NCBI GenBank assembly: GCA_028290465.1
Contig: JAQGJU010000141.1
Coordinates: forward strand, 1 to 47,514
Direction: 5' to 3'
Length of the DNA stretch: 47,514 nt
Source: Xanthobacteraceae bacterium
Lineage (GTDB): Bacteria; Pseudomonadota; Alphaproteobacteria; Rhizobiales; Xanthobacteraceae
In this document: in pieces, positions 1-8,285 of the stretch
Position numbering within the stretch: the stretch's first letter is position 1
Layout: each line of letters begins with the position of its first letter
Position numbers and translations under genes: made by a program
Notes under the pieces: generated by a model
Told to the model about the DNA's origin: nothing
What the model saw: the letters and a program-made list of their open reading frames with translations, nothing else
Database searches by the model: none

Positions 1-410
<410 letters not shown>

Positions 411-448
411 GCTGTGCTCGCGGTGCTCTGATGAAAGGGTGCGTGCGC

Positions 449-1552
449 CTAATTGATCCAGTGACTTGCGAAGGCCGGCTCCAGGATCGCGTGTGCCAGC
501 GCGTAGCCGTCTTTGCGGCGGCGGCCGACCGTCGCGGACGAGAAGTCTCGCCCGCCGTCCTGGTCATCAGCCACGTTCTGCGCCGCCGGCACCAGCGTAG
601 CGGTCGGATCCTGCACGTCGATATTTACGATCGACTCGATGATCTTGTAGCGCCGGGCCTCGTCAAGCCGCGCCTGCAGCCGCGCGCTGACATCGTCCGG
701 CTCTATCAGCACCCTTAGATCCTCAATCGTTTCGACCAATGCGTTGATGCGGCGCGCCATGTCCTGGTCCTGCCGCAGCCGGTTGCCGAAACTTAGTTCG
801 TGAGCGCGGTCCTGCACCGCCGCGAGATTGACCGGCAATCGCGCGCGCAACGGATAGAGATTGATCACCACCAGCATGTGCTCGATCTCCGGCGCGACGC
901 CGAACGCATCGATGGCGAGGCCGAGCGGCGTGTTCTCGACGATGCCGCCATCCCAATAGGCGATGTTCCCGATCACCGTCCACGGAAACCCCGGCGGCAG
1001 GCTGCCGCTGGCCCGCACATGCTCGGGTCCGATCGTGGTCTTCGGGCATTTGCCGATCGGCCGGTTGGCGAAAGGCATTAGCGTGCCGCCGGTGACGTCG
1101 ACCGCCGTCACCACGAACGCCGTCGGGCTGGCGTTCAGCGCATCAAAGTCGACATGCTTGGAGAGCGTATCGACCAGCGCCTTGGTGTCGTAGACATGGG
1201 TCCAGCTGGAGAAATTCCAGATGTCGGAGCGTGTGGTGTAGAATCCGGGAAGCCCGAAATAGGCGGCGTCGCGCTGCATCACGCCCGGCCAGAACGGCAG
1301 AGCATGCAGCGTCAGGTCGTCCCACAGCGCATCGAGCCGTTCGCGCGCGTCCTTAAAACCCGTTGCCCCGACCACGCAGGCGCCGTTGATGGCGCCGATC
1401 GACACGCCGGTGACGACCTTGAGCGTGATGTCACGTCCTTGCGCCGCATGCGCGTCCATCAGTTCCAGCAGCGCGCCGAGCGCGCCGCACTCATAGGCGC
1501 CGAGCGCCCCGCCGCCTTGCAGGACAATGCCGACCTCGAGCTGCTTTGTCAT
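449..1552 (-). CDS. patatin-like phospholipase inside the urease operon
   Basis: Predicted 367-residue serine lipid acyl hydrolase of the patatin family. The oxyanion-hole loop is [11 protein letters not shown] near residue 13, without the usual basic residue. The nucleophile elbow is GVSIGAING near residue 49 (GxSxG), and the dyad aspartate is in [11 protein letters not shown] near residue 200. No signal peptide is visible, so it is probably cytoplasmic or peripheral to the membrane. The C-terminal 130 residues include a helical segment ([13 protein letters not shown]) and have no recognised domain. It lies between ureB (23-base gap) and ureC (38-base gap) on the same strand and is probably co-transcribed with them. 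Urease assembly has no known need for a lipase, so its role here is unknown. Family assignment is secure; substrate is not. Confidence 0.88.
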   Translation of the reverse strand: MTKQLEVGIVLQGGGALGAYECGALGALLELMDAHAAQGRDITLKVVTGVSIGAINGACVVGATGFKDARERLDALWDDLTLHALPFWPGVMQRDAAYFGLPGFYTTRSDIWNFSSWTHVYDTKALVDTLSKHVDFDALNASPTAFVVTAVDVTGGTLMPFANRPIGKCPKTTIGPEHVRASGSLPPGFPWTVIGNIAYWDGGIVENTPLGLAIDAFGVAPEIEHMLVVINLYPLRARLPVNLAAVQDRAHELSFGNRLRQDQDMARRINALVETIEDLRVLIEPDDVSARLQARLDEARRYKIIESIVNIDVQDPTATLVPAAQNVADDQDGGRDFSSATVGRRRKDGYALAHAILEPAFASHWIN

Positions 1553-1575
1553 GGCCGTCTCCCAGTCGTTGACTG

Positions 1576-1881
1576 TCAGAGCTTTCCCATCACGTCGCCA
1601 CGGAAACCGTACACCACGCGCTTGCCGGCCAGCGCGACCAGCTTCACCTCGCGACTTTGGCCGGGCTCGAAACGCACTGCGGTGCCGGCCGCGATGTCGA
1701 GCCGCATGCCGCGCGCCTTCTTGCGATCGAACTTCAGCGCCGGATTGGTCTCGCCGAAATGATAATGCGAGCCGACCTGGATCGGCCGGTCGCCGGTATT
1801 GGACACCGTGAGCGTCACGGTCTTGCGGCCCGCGTTGAGCTCGATCTCACCGCTCTGGATGAACATTTCGCCGGGGATCAT
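1576..1881 (-). CDS. ureB: urease beta subunit
   Basis: A 101-residue structural subunit of the (UreABC)3 urease complex. It shows the family start MIPGEMF, then [44 protein letters not shown] and a C-terminal [12 protein letters not shown]. Length is standard for a separate bacterial UreB. ATG start at 1881; GGAG lies a few bases upstream on the minus strand. Its neighbours are unusual: instead of abutting ureA and ureC it is separated from them by a MESH1-like gene and a patatin gene. Confidence 0.96.
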   Translation of the reverse strand: MIPGEMFIQSGEIELNAGRKTVTLTVSNTGDRPIQVGSHYHFGETNPALKFDRKKARGMRLDIAAGTAVRFEPGQSREVKLVALAGKRVVYGFRGDVMGKL

Positions 1882-1890
1882 GATGGCTCC

Positions 1891-2448
1891 TTACCTTGCA
1901 CCGGCCGCGATCGCGGCGCGCGCATCCACCGATGCCGCGTCGAAGGACCGCTCCAGATTTTCATTCAGGCCACGGCAGCCCGCCACGACGCGCTCGGCCC
2001 AGGCGATATATTCGGAGGCACGCTCCGCGCCCCAGCCGGCCGGCGGACTGATAGCGAGCGAACGCAGATTGCTGGTCTTGTCGGCGACCTTCAACATCCG
2101 CGCGCGGACGGACTTGCCCGGCGCCTTTTCGACCTGCAGACGCTTACGCTCGACACTCGGCAGGCTCTTGTCGTCCGTCACCTCGGCGACCAGTTGGGCG
2201 ACATCGGCTCCGAACAACTTCTCCAGCTCTTCGTATTCGGTCTGGGTGTCTTCCAGCGTGTCGTGCAGATATCCGGCCGCGACCAGTTCGCCATCCTGGC
2301 CGTTGGTCGCATTCGCCAGCAGCGCCGCCACCTCGGCCAGATGATTGATATACGGCTCGGCCGTGACGCCCTTGCGGCGCTGGCTCGCGTGGCGGCGCGC
2401 CGCGAAATCGGCCGCGTGCACCACGAGTTGAAGCGCCGCGTTTTTCAT
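1891..2448 (-). CDS. MESH1-like small alarmone hydrolase (HD domain)
   Basis: A 185-residue single-domain HD protein closely resembling metazoan MESH1 (HDDC3), a Mn-dependent ppGpp 3'-pyrophosphohydrolase for which NADPH phosphatase activity is also known. Visible hallmarks are His36, His62-Asp63, Glu66-Asp67 and Asp123 (NHLAEV, GYLHDTLEDT, KVADKTSNLR). Their spacing matches human MESH1 His35, His61-Asp62, Glu65-Asp66 and Asp122. The stretch EVTDDKSLPSVERKRLQVEK is also nearly family-identical. No synthetase, TGS or ACT domain is present, so it is not a full RelA/SpoT. I chose ATG 2448, preceded by a weak GAGCAG, because it does not overlap ureA; ATG 2475 would overlap ureA by 17 bases. It sits between ureA and ureB in the nitrogen-controlled operon. 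Hydrolase activity is inferred from the intact metal and catalytic residues. Confidence 0.88.
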   Translation of the reverse strand: MKNAALQLVVHAADFAARRHASQRRKGVTAEPYINHLAEVAALLANATNGQDGELVAAGYLHDTLEDTQTEYEELEKLFGADVAQLVAEVTDDKSLPSVERKRLQVEKAPGKSVRARMLKVADKTSNLRSLAISPPAGWGAERASEYIAWAERVVAGCRGLNENLERSFDAASVDARAAIAAGAR

Positions 2449-2458
2449 AAAAAGCTGC

Positions 2459-2761
2459 TCATCGTATCGGCTCATGCACGGTGACGAGCTTGGTGCCGTC
2501 CGGAAACGTCGCTTCGACCTGCACGTCGTGGATCATTTCAGCAATACCATCCATCACCTGCGCCCGGGTGATCACATGGGCGCCACTTTCCATCAGTTCG
2601 GCGACGGTGCGGCCGTCACGGGCGCCTTCCAGGATAAAATCGGAAATCAGTGCGATGGATTCCGGATGGTTGAGCTTGACGCCGCGATCCAGCCGTCGCC
2701 GCGCCACCATGGCGGCCAGTGAGATCAGCAGCTTGTCCTTTTCGCGCGGCGTCAGATTCAT
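2459..2761 (-). CDS. ureA: urease gamma subunit
   Basis: A 100-residue small subunit of the urease apoenzyme. It contains the family blocks [45 protein letters not shown] and a C-terminal [17 protein letters not shown]. Length is standard. ATG start at 2761, 15 bases after ureD. On the 3' side it is followed by the MESH1-like gene rather than ureB. Confidence 0.97.
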   Translation of the reverse strand: MNLTPREKDKLLISLAAMVARRRLDRGVKLNHPESIALISDFILEGARDGRTVAELMESGAHVITRAQVMDGIAEMIHDVQVEATFPDGTKLVTVHEPIR

Positions 2762-2776
2762 CGTTGGTCCTTGAGT

Positions 2777-3616
2777 TCAATTGATCCACAGCCGCGGCAG
2801 GGGTGCGTCGCTGACCGCGGCAAGCGCGATCGTCAGATCGTGGCGCAGCACCGCGCCGTCGAGCGCGAGGCAGCGGACCACGGCCAATCCGTTCCAGCAA
2901 GACGCAGCCACGTCGCCCCGGAAACTGTCGCCGAGCGCGCGCACGCGCGCAACCAGGGAATCGTCGCCCGGCGCGATCAATACCGTAGCCAGCGCGACCG
3001 CACCGCCGGCCACCGCCTTTTCGGCGAGCTGCGCCGCAATGGCACCGTCCAGCCGCAGCGCCTCGGCAAATACCAGCCGGCCGCCCCGGCGCACCCGCCA
3101 GCGGTCGAACACATGGCCCTGCGCCACCGCCTCGCCCATCGCCGAACGCCCAAGCACCAAAGTCTCGGCCAGCAGCAGGCGCGCGTCCGGCGCGAGATCG
3201 ACCTCGATCCGGCGCGTCAAGCGGGCCTGATCGAACAGGATGGTTTCCTGCGGCAGCCAACGCAGCGCGGCGCCAGGTCCGATATCGAGCTTGAGGTCGA
3301 TTTCCGCCTGCGGTCCGAGCGCGCGATATACTTTCTCGGCGGCGGCGCTGGTCACCATCAGCCGGGCACCTTCGCCGAGCGTCACGTCGACCGCGAAGCG
3401 GTCGCCGCCAGCGACGCCACCCGCCGTGTTGACCAGAACCGCCTCCAACTCGCCATCGAAGGCGTTCGGAAAGCGCACCCGCAGTGAGCCGGATTCGTTG
3501 ACGCGGGTCCGCCTGGTGACGGCGCCCACCGCATGCGCCGTCACCACGACGCGGCCGACCGCCCGATTGGCGGCGAACAGCGCGTTTTCCTTGTTGCGTG
3601 CGGCAATGGTCGGCAC
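2777..3616 (-). CDS. ureD: urease accessory protein UreD
   Basis: A 279-residue urease maturation scaffold that with UreF and UreG delivers nickel to the apoenzyme. Typical blocks are AANRAVGRVVVTA near the start, NTAGGVAGGD near residue 63, TSAAAEKVYRA near residue 89, LPQETILFDQA near residue 120 and a C-terminal PLPRLWIN. The start appears to be GTG at 3616, preceded by GAGG on the minus strand; no upstream ATG fits the frame. It lies first in the urease part of the operon, after urtE. ureE, ureF and ureG are not in the window and may lie beyond ureC. Confidence 0.95.
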   Translation of the reverse strand: MPTIAARNKENALFAANRAVGRVVVTAHAVGAVTRRTRVNESGSLRVRFPNAFDGELEAVLVNTAGGVAGGDRFAVDVTLGEGARLMVTSAAAEKVYRALGPQAEIDLKLDIGPGAALRWLPQETILFDQARLTRRIEVDLAPDARLLLAETLVLGRSAMGEAVAQGHVFDRWRVRRGGRLVFAEALRLDGAIAAQLAEKAVAGGAVALATVLIAPGDDSLVARVRALGDSFRGDVAASCWNGLAVVRCLALDGAVLRHDLTIALAAVSDAPLPRLWIN

Positions 3617-3688
3617 GGGCGCCTCGCGGCCGGAATCGGTCAGCGGACTATAACCTTAAATCAAATCGCGGGCTTCAAATCGCCGACG

Positions 3689-4384
3689 TTAGATGGCCAT
3701 GGCGCGCTTGAGCTTTGCTTCGTCGAGGTCGGCTTTGGTCGACGCATAGACCACCGCGCCGCGATCCATCACGGCGAACTGGTCGCCAAGTTCCTGCGCG
3801 AAGTCGAGATACTGCTCGACCAGCACGATGGCCATCTGGCCGAGGCCCCTGAGATAGGTGATGGCCCGGCCGATGTCCTTGATGATCGACGGCTGGATGC
3901 CCTCGGTCGGCTCGTCGAGCAGCAGCAGCTTCGGCCGCATCACCAGCGCCCGGCCGATAGCGAGTTGCTGCTGCTGGCCGCCCGACAGATCGCCGCCGCG
4001 CCGGCCCAGCATTGAGTTGAGCACCGGAAACAATGAGAACACATCGTCCGGAATGCTGCGCTGGTCACGCGGCAGCGGCGCAAAGCCGGTCTTCAGGTTT
4101 TCCTCGACCGTGAGCAGCGGAAATACTTCGCGGCCCTGCGGCACATAGGCGATGCCGGCGCGGGCCCGGTCCGACGGCTTCAGGGCCGTGATGTCGGTGC
4201 CGTTCCACACGATGCTGCCCTTACTGACGGCATGCTGGCCGATCAGCGCGCGCAGCAGACTGGTCTTGCCGACGCCGTTGCGGCCGAGCACGCAGGTCAC
4301 CGTGCCGATCTCGGCCTTCAGCGAAATCCCGCGCAGCGCCTGGGCGGCGCCGTAATGCAGGTTGATGGCGTTTACTTCGAGCAT
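3689..4384 (-). CDS. urtE: urea ABC transporter ATP-binding protein UrtE
   Basis: A 231-residue LivF-type ATPase for the high-affinity urea importer. Walker A is GRNGVGKTS near residue 34, the signature is LSGGQQQQLAIGRAL near residue 134, Walker B is LLLLDEPTEGIQPS near residue 154, and the H-loop position has Gln in VLVEQYLD, as in this subfamily. ATG start at 4384. It follows urtD across a 104-base gap filled by an inverted repeat of GCGAATA-type units, and precedes ureD by 72 bases. The assignment to UrtE rather than an amino-acid LivF rests on the urtABCD neighbours and the linked urease genes. Confidence 0.95.
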   Translation of the reverse strand: MLEVNAINLHYGAAQALRGISLKAEIGTVTCVLGRNGVGKTSLLRALIGQHAVSKGSIVWNGTDITALKPSDRARAGIAYVPQGREVFPLLTVEENLKTGFAPLPRDQRSIPDDVFSLFPVLNSMLGRRGGDLSGGQQQQLAIGRALVMRPKLLLLDEPTEGIQPSIIKDIGRAITYLRGLGQMAIVLVEQYLDFAQELGDQFAVMDRGAVVYASTKADLDEAKLKRAMAI

Positions 4385-4406
4385 CGGTTCATCCGTTCTG
4401 AGGAAG

Positions 4407-4492
4407 GCGAATAGCGAATGGCGAGTAGCGAATAGTGGGTAGAAAGTGACGTCCCTTTTTCTATTCGCTATTCGCTACTCCCTATTCGCTAC
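4407..4492. repeat. imperfect inverted repeat built from 7-bp GCGAATA-like units
   Basis: The left arm (4407-4442) is a run of GCGAATA / GCGAGTA-like heptamers. The right arm (4461-4492) is the same motif on the other strand (CTATTCGCTATTCGC, CTATTCGCTAC). The arms can fold into a long stem with a loop at about 4443-4460. The element fills the urtD-urtE gap and its right end includes the urtD stop codon, so it would be transcribed as an intra-operon structure. It resembles intergenic heptamer repeats common in this bacterial group; any effect on mRNA stability is inference. Confidence 0.8.
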
Positions 4493-5241
4493 CTCCCGAG
4501 ATACACTTCGACCACCCGGTCGTTCTGCGAAACGTCGTCGATGGTGCCTTCGGCCAGCACCGAGCCTTCATGCAGGCAGGTGACCTTGACGCCGAGGTCG
4601 CGCACGAAGGTCATGTCGTGCTCGACGACCACGACGGTGCGCTCGCGGTTGATTTCCTTGAGCAGCTCAGCGGTCTGCCGGGTCTCGACATCGGTCATGC
4701 CGGCGACCGGCTCATCGACCAGCAGCAGCTTCGGCTCCTGCGCGAGCAGCATGCCGATTTCCAGCCACTGCTTCTGGCCATGCGCCAGACTGCCGGCCAG
4801 CCGATCGCGCACGCCCTTGAGCCGTACGATGTCCAGAATGCCGGTGATACGAGCGCTAGCCTCGGCGGTTTCCTTGGCGAACAGCGTGCCGCGCGTCGAG
4901 CGATCATCCTTCAACGCCAGCAAAATGTTGTCTTCGATAGTGTGGAAGTCGAACACCGTTGGCTTCTGGAACTTGCGGCCGATGCCGAGCCCAGCGATCT
5001 CCGTCTCGTCCAGCTTGGTGAGATTATGCACGCCGTCGAACACCGCGTCGCCGCTGTCGGGCCGGGTCTTGCCGGTAACGACATCCATCATCGTGGTCTT
5101 GCCGGCGCCGTTCGGGCCGATGATGGCGCGCATTTCGCCGGGCTCGATCGCGAAAGAAAGGTTGTTCAGGGCGCGGAAACCGTCGAACGAGACGTTGATG
5201 CCGTTGAGGTAGAGCATCGCGCTGGTGCTGCGTTCGGTCAT
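4489..5241 (-). CDS. urtD: urea ABC transporter ATP-binding protein UrtD
   Basis: A 250-residue LivG-type ATPase, partner of UrtE. Walker A is GPNGAGKTT near residue 42. The signature is degenerate (LAHGQKQWLEIGMLL near residue 152), as usual in UrtD. Walker B is LLLVDEPVAGM near residue 172, and the H-loop is VVVVEHDM near residue 203. I took ATG 5241 (MTERSTS), which has AGGAG upstream and starts 12 bases after the urtC stop; the open frame runs further upstream but only inside urtC. Its stop codon lies in the inverted repeat at 4407-4492. Confidence 0.95.
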   Translation of the reverse strand: MTERSTSAMLYLNGINVSFDGFRALNNLSFAIEPGEMRAIIGPNGAGKTTMMDVVTGKTRPDSGDAVFDGVHNLTKLDETEIAGLGIGRKFQKPTVFDFHTIEDNILLALKDDRSTRGTLFAKETAEASARITGILDIVRLKGVRDRLAGSLAHGQKQWLEIGMLLAQEPKLLLVDEPVAGMTDVETRQTAELLKEINRERTVVVVEHDMTFVRDLGVKVTCLHEGSVLAEGTIDDVSQNDRVVEVYLGR

Positions 5242-5252
5242 CACATGCGCTC

Positions 5253-6479
5253 CTATTCTGCCGGCCGAGTGGCCGGAGCCGGCCGAGAGGCCGGGGTCGG
5301 CCGCGCGGGCGCGATCGCCGGTGTCAGCAGAGCGGGATCGGGCTCCAGATCGGCGCCGGCTTCGGCGGCGGCCGCGGCGGACCGTAGTTTGCGCGCCTGC
5401 AAGCCGTGCTGCAGCGTGCCGATGATGCCGCGCGGCAAGAACAGCGTGACCAGCACGAACATGCCGCCGAGCACGAACAGCCAGTATGGCGCCAGCATGC
5501 CGGTGGTGAAGTAGGTCTTGCCGTAATTGACCACCAGCGCGCCCAGCACCGCGCCGGTCAGCGTGCCACGCCCGCCGACCGCGACCCAAATGACGGCTTC
5601 GATCGAGTTGGCCGGCGCGAATTCGCCCGGATTGATGATGCCGACCTGCGGCACATACAGCGCGCCCGCGACGCCCGCCATGCAGGCCGACAGCGTGAAC
5701 ACGAACAGCTTGTAGGACTCGACCCGGTAGCCGAGGAACCGCGTGCGCGACTCGGCGTCGCGGATCGCGATCAGCACCTTGCCGAACTTCGACGTGACGA
5801 TGAACCGGCAGATCAGGAAGCCCAGGCCAAGCGCGATGCACGAGATCACGAACAGCGCATTGCGGGTGCCGGTCGCCTGGATGTTGAAACCGAGGATGTC
5901 CTTGAAATCGGTCAGGCCGTTATTACCACCGAAGCCGAAATTGTTGCGGAAAAAGCCGAGCATCAGCGCGAACGTCAACGCCTGGGTGATGATCGACAGA
6001 TAGACGCCGGTGACGCGCGAGCGGAACGCGAACCAGCCGAACACGAAGGCCAACAGGCCGGGCGCCAGGAACACCATCACCATCGCGTACGGGAACGATT
6101 GGAAGCCCCACCAGTAGACCGGCAACTCGGGCCAGTTCAGGAACACCATGAAGTCCGGGCGGATCGGATCGGCATAGACGCCGCGGGTGCCGATCTGGCG
6201 CATCAGATACATGCCCATCGCGTAGCCACCGAGCGCGAAGAACGCGCCATGGCCGAGCGACAGGATGCCGGCGTAACCCCAGATCAGGTCGATCGACAAA
6301 GCGAGGAGCGCGTAGCAGACATATTTGCCGAACAGTGCGATCAAATAGGTCGAGACATGCAGCGACGATGTCGCCGGCACCAGCAGGTTCAGCACCGGCA
6401 CCGCGATGGTGAAGGCCGCCAGCAGCACGAGAAAGATCGAGGCGCCGCGATCGAGCGTGCGGATGATCGGGAACGTCAT
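5253..6479 (-). CDS. urtC: urea ABC transporter permease UrtC
   Basis: A 408-residue LivM-type inner-membrane permease. Many hydrophobic helices are visible, with the family blocks SIDLIWGYAGILSLGHGAFF near residue 62 and AVGGRGTLTGAVLGALVVNYGKTYFT near residue 300. Start ATG 6479 overlaps the urtB stop by four bases (ATGA), which suggests translational coupling. The C-terminal 45 residues form an Ala/Pro-rich tail (TPAIAPARPTPASRPAPATR) encoded by a locally repetitive GGCCGGCCGA-type sequence. This tail is probably disordered and not part of the permease core. Confidence 0.95.
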   Translation of the reverse strand: MTFPIIRTLDRGASIFLVLLAAFTIAVPVLNLLVPATSSLHVSTYLIALFGKYVCYALLALSIDLIWGYAGILSLGHGAFFALGGYAMGMYLMRQIGTRGVYADPIRPDFMVFLNWPELPVYWWGFQSFPYAMVMVFLAPGLLAFVFGWFAFRSRVTGVYLSIITQALTFALMLGFFRNNFGFGGNNGLTDFKDILGFNIQATGTRNALFVISCIALGLGFLICRFIVTSKFGKVLIAIRDAESRTRFLGYRVESYKLFVFTLSACMAGVAGALYVPQVGIINPGEFAPANSIEAVIWVAVGGRGTLTGAVLGALVVNYGKTYFTTGMLAPYWLFVLGGMFVLVTLFLPRGIIGTLQHGLQARKLRSAAAAAEAGADLEPDPALLTPAIAPARPTPASRPAPATRPAE

Positions 6480-8104
6480 GCTTCCACCGACCGGCCCTTG
6501 AGCGCAAACAGGCCACGCGGGCGCTTCTGAATGAACAGGATGATGATGACCAGGATGGCAATCTTGGCCAGCACGGCGCCGGCGAACGGCTCCAGGAATT
6601 TGTTGGCGATGCCAAGCGACAGGGCGCCGACCAGTGTGCCCCACAGATTGCCGACGCCGCCGAACACCACGACCATGAACGAGTCGATGATGTAGCTCTG
6701 GCCGAGATTGGGCGACACGTTGTCGATCTGCGACAGCGCCACGCCGGCAATCCCGGCGATGCCGGAGCCGAGCCCGAAGGTCAGCGCGTCGACACGGGCG
6801 GTCTTGATGCCCATCGCGGCCGCCATCTGCCGGTTCTGCGTCACGGCGCGCATCTCAAGTCCCATGCGCGTGAAGCGCAACAACCCAAGCAGCGCAATGA
6901 ACACCAGGAACGTGAACACGATGATCCACATCCGGTTATAGGTGATGGTGAGCTGTCCGACCTCGAAGGCGCCGCTCATCCAACTCGGCGAGCCAACCTC
7001 GCGGTTGGTCGGGCCGAACGCGGTACGAATCGCCTGCTGCAGAATGAGCGAAATACCCCAGGTCGCGAGCAGAGTTTCCAGCGGCCGTCCATACAGGTAC
7101 CGGATGACGCTACGCTCGATGCCGACCCCGACCGCACCGGTGATAAAGAACGCCAACGGGATCGCCATGGCCAGCGAGTAATCGAACAGCGCCGGGTTAT
7201 GGGTACGGATCAGGTCCTGCACGATGAAAGTCACATAGGCGCCGAGCATCACCATCTCGCCATGCGCCATGTTGATGACGCCCATCACGCCGAACGTGAT
7301 GGCGAGGCCGATCGCGGCGAGCAGCAGCACCGAGCCGAGCGACAGTCCGTACCAGGTGTTCTGCAACGCGGTCCAGATCGCGAGCTGGCTCTGCATCGAC
7401 GCGATGGCGTCGCTCGCGGCCTTCTTCACGGTCGCCGAACTGCTGGCCGGCAGGCTGCCGAGCAATTGCAGCGCGTCCTGGTCGCCGCGTTCGCGGATCG
7501 CCGCGACGGCGTCGATCTTGTCGGCTTCCTTGGCGTCTTCCTGATTGAGGATGACGGCGGCGCGGGCCTGGGTCAGCGCGCGCTTGATCCGCGCCTCCTT
7601 CTCGGCGGCGATCGCCTGGTCGAGCACCGACAGCACGGTGGCATCGCGCGAGCGGAACACCGATTGCGCTGCGCCGAGGCGGATGGCCGAGTTCGGCGAT
7701 AGCAGGGTCAGGCCGCCGATCGCGGCATCGACCGAGCGCCGCAGCCGGTTGTTGAGCCGGACGGGTGCGAGATCGGGCGGCGTCACGGCGGCCGGCTGGC
7801 CGGTCGCGGCATCGAATAGCTTTTCGGTTTTGTCCTTGAAGAACACCGTCTTGCCGCCGGCACTGAACATCAGGCGGCCGTCACGCAGCGCCTCGACCAC
7901 CGTGGCGGCGAGCGGATTGCCGCTGGCCGCGATGCCGCTGATGGCGGTGTCGGTATCGCCGAATGAGTCGGTGGTGAATCCTGTCAGCGCGTCTTCGTAG
8001 GGCCCAGCGAACACCGGCGTCGCGACCGCGACGAGCAAGCCCACGGCGAATACGAACGCGACGCATGTAAACGAGACGGCGCGGCCGTAGAGATGAGACA
8101 TCAT
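6476..8104 (-). CDS. urtB: urea ABC transporter permease UrtB
   Basis: A 542-residue LivH-type permease. It starts with a signal-like hydrophobic segment and a periplasmic extension of about 230 residues (DALTGFTTDSFGDTDTAISG onward) before the membrane core. This extended form is typical of UrtB and distinguishes it from amino-acid LivH. The permease core carries LAITFGVMGVINMAHGEMVM near residue 267 and VFGGVGNLWGTLVGAL near residue 478. Two consecutive ATG codons begin the frame; I used the first (8104). The 181-base gap to urtA holds a strong hairpin and a degenerate palindromic repeat. Confidence 0.95.
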   Translation of the reverse strand: MMSHLYGRAVSFTCVAFVFAVGLLVAVATPVFAGPYEDALTGFTTDSFGDTDTAISGIAASGNPLAATVVEALRDGRLMFSAGGKTVFFKDKTEKLFDAATGQPAAVTPPDLAPVRLNNRLRRSVDAAIGGLTLLSPNSAIRLGAAQSVFRSRDATVLSVLDQAIAAEKEARIKRALTQARAAVILNQEDAKEADKIDAVAAIRERGDQDALQLLGSLPASSSATVKKAASDAIASMQSQLAIWTALQNTWYGLSLGSVLLLAAIGLAITFGVMGVINMAHGEMVMLGAYVTFIVQDLIRTHNPALFDYSLAMAIPLAFFITGAVGVGIERSVIRYLYGRPLETLLATWGISLILQQAIRTAFGPTNREVGSPSWMSGAFEVGQLTITYNRMWIIVFTFLVFIALLGLLRFTRMGLEMRAVTQNRQMAAAMGIKTARVDALTFGLGSGIAGIAGVALSQIDNVSPNLGQSYIIDSFMVVVFGGVGNLWGTLVGALSLGIANKFLEPFAGAVLAKIAILVIIILFIQKRPRGLFALKGRSVEA

Positions 8105-8173
8105 CGTGGGTATTCCGGGCAGCTGTTAAACATTCACCGCGCGTACGCAGATAAGTTTACGCGATCTGCGCAT

Positions 8174-8225
8174 GCTAGATCGCTTTCCCGCAAAACCGGT
8201 ATCCACTTTTGCCGGACGCGCTTTG
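8174..8225. repeat. diverged copy of the TTAGAGCGCG...CGCGCTC intergenic palindrome
   Basis: The sequence contains CGCAAAACCGGTATCCACTT followed by TTGCCGGACGCGCT. This matches the second half of the composite repeats at 13100-13209 and 37162-37273. The outer arms are eroded (CTAGATCGC against GGACGCGC), so this is an older or partial copy. It lies between urtB and urtA, outside any gene. Confidence 0.7.
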
Positions 8226-8232
8226 TGAGGAT

Positions 8233-8262
8233 GAAGGGAGGCGGCGGGTGCCGCCTCCCTTC
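8233..8262 (-). promoter_or_regulatory. strong stem-loop directly after urtA
   Basis: A perfect 13-bp stem (GAAGGGAGGCGGC / GCCGCCTCCCTTC) with a 4-base loop lies 23 bases after the urtA stop in the urtA transcript. No U-run follows on the minus strand, so it is not a canonical intrinsic terminator. A hairpin at this place is common after binding-protein genes of ABC operons, where it protects the 5' cistron's mRNA or partly attenuates downstream transcription. The structure is seen; the function is inferred. Confidence 0.65.
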
Positions 8263-8285
8263 GCGTCATGAGAACACAGCCAGCG

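Noticed and set aside
5406-6530. A 374-codon plus-strand frame opposite urtC.
   Set aside because: It is Arg/Gln/His-rich low-complexity sequence, antisense to a permease with clear hydrophobic helices.
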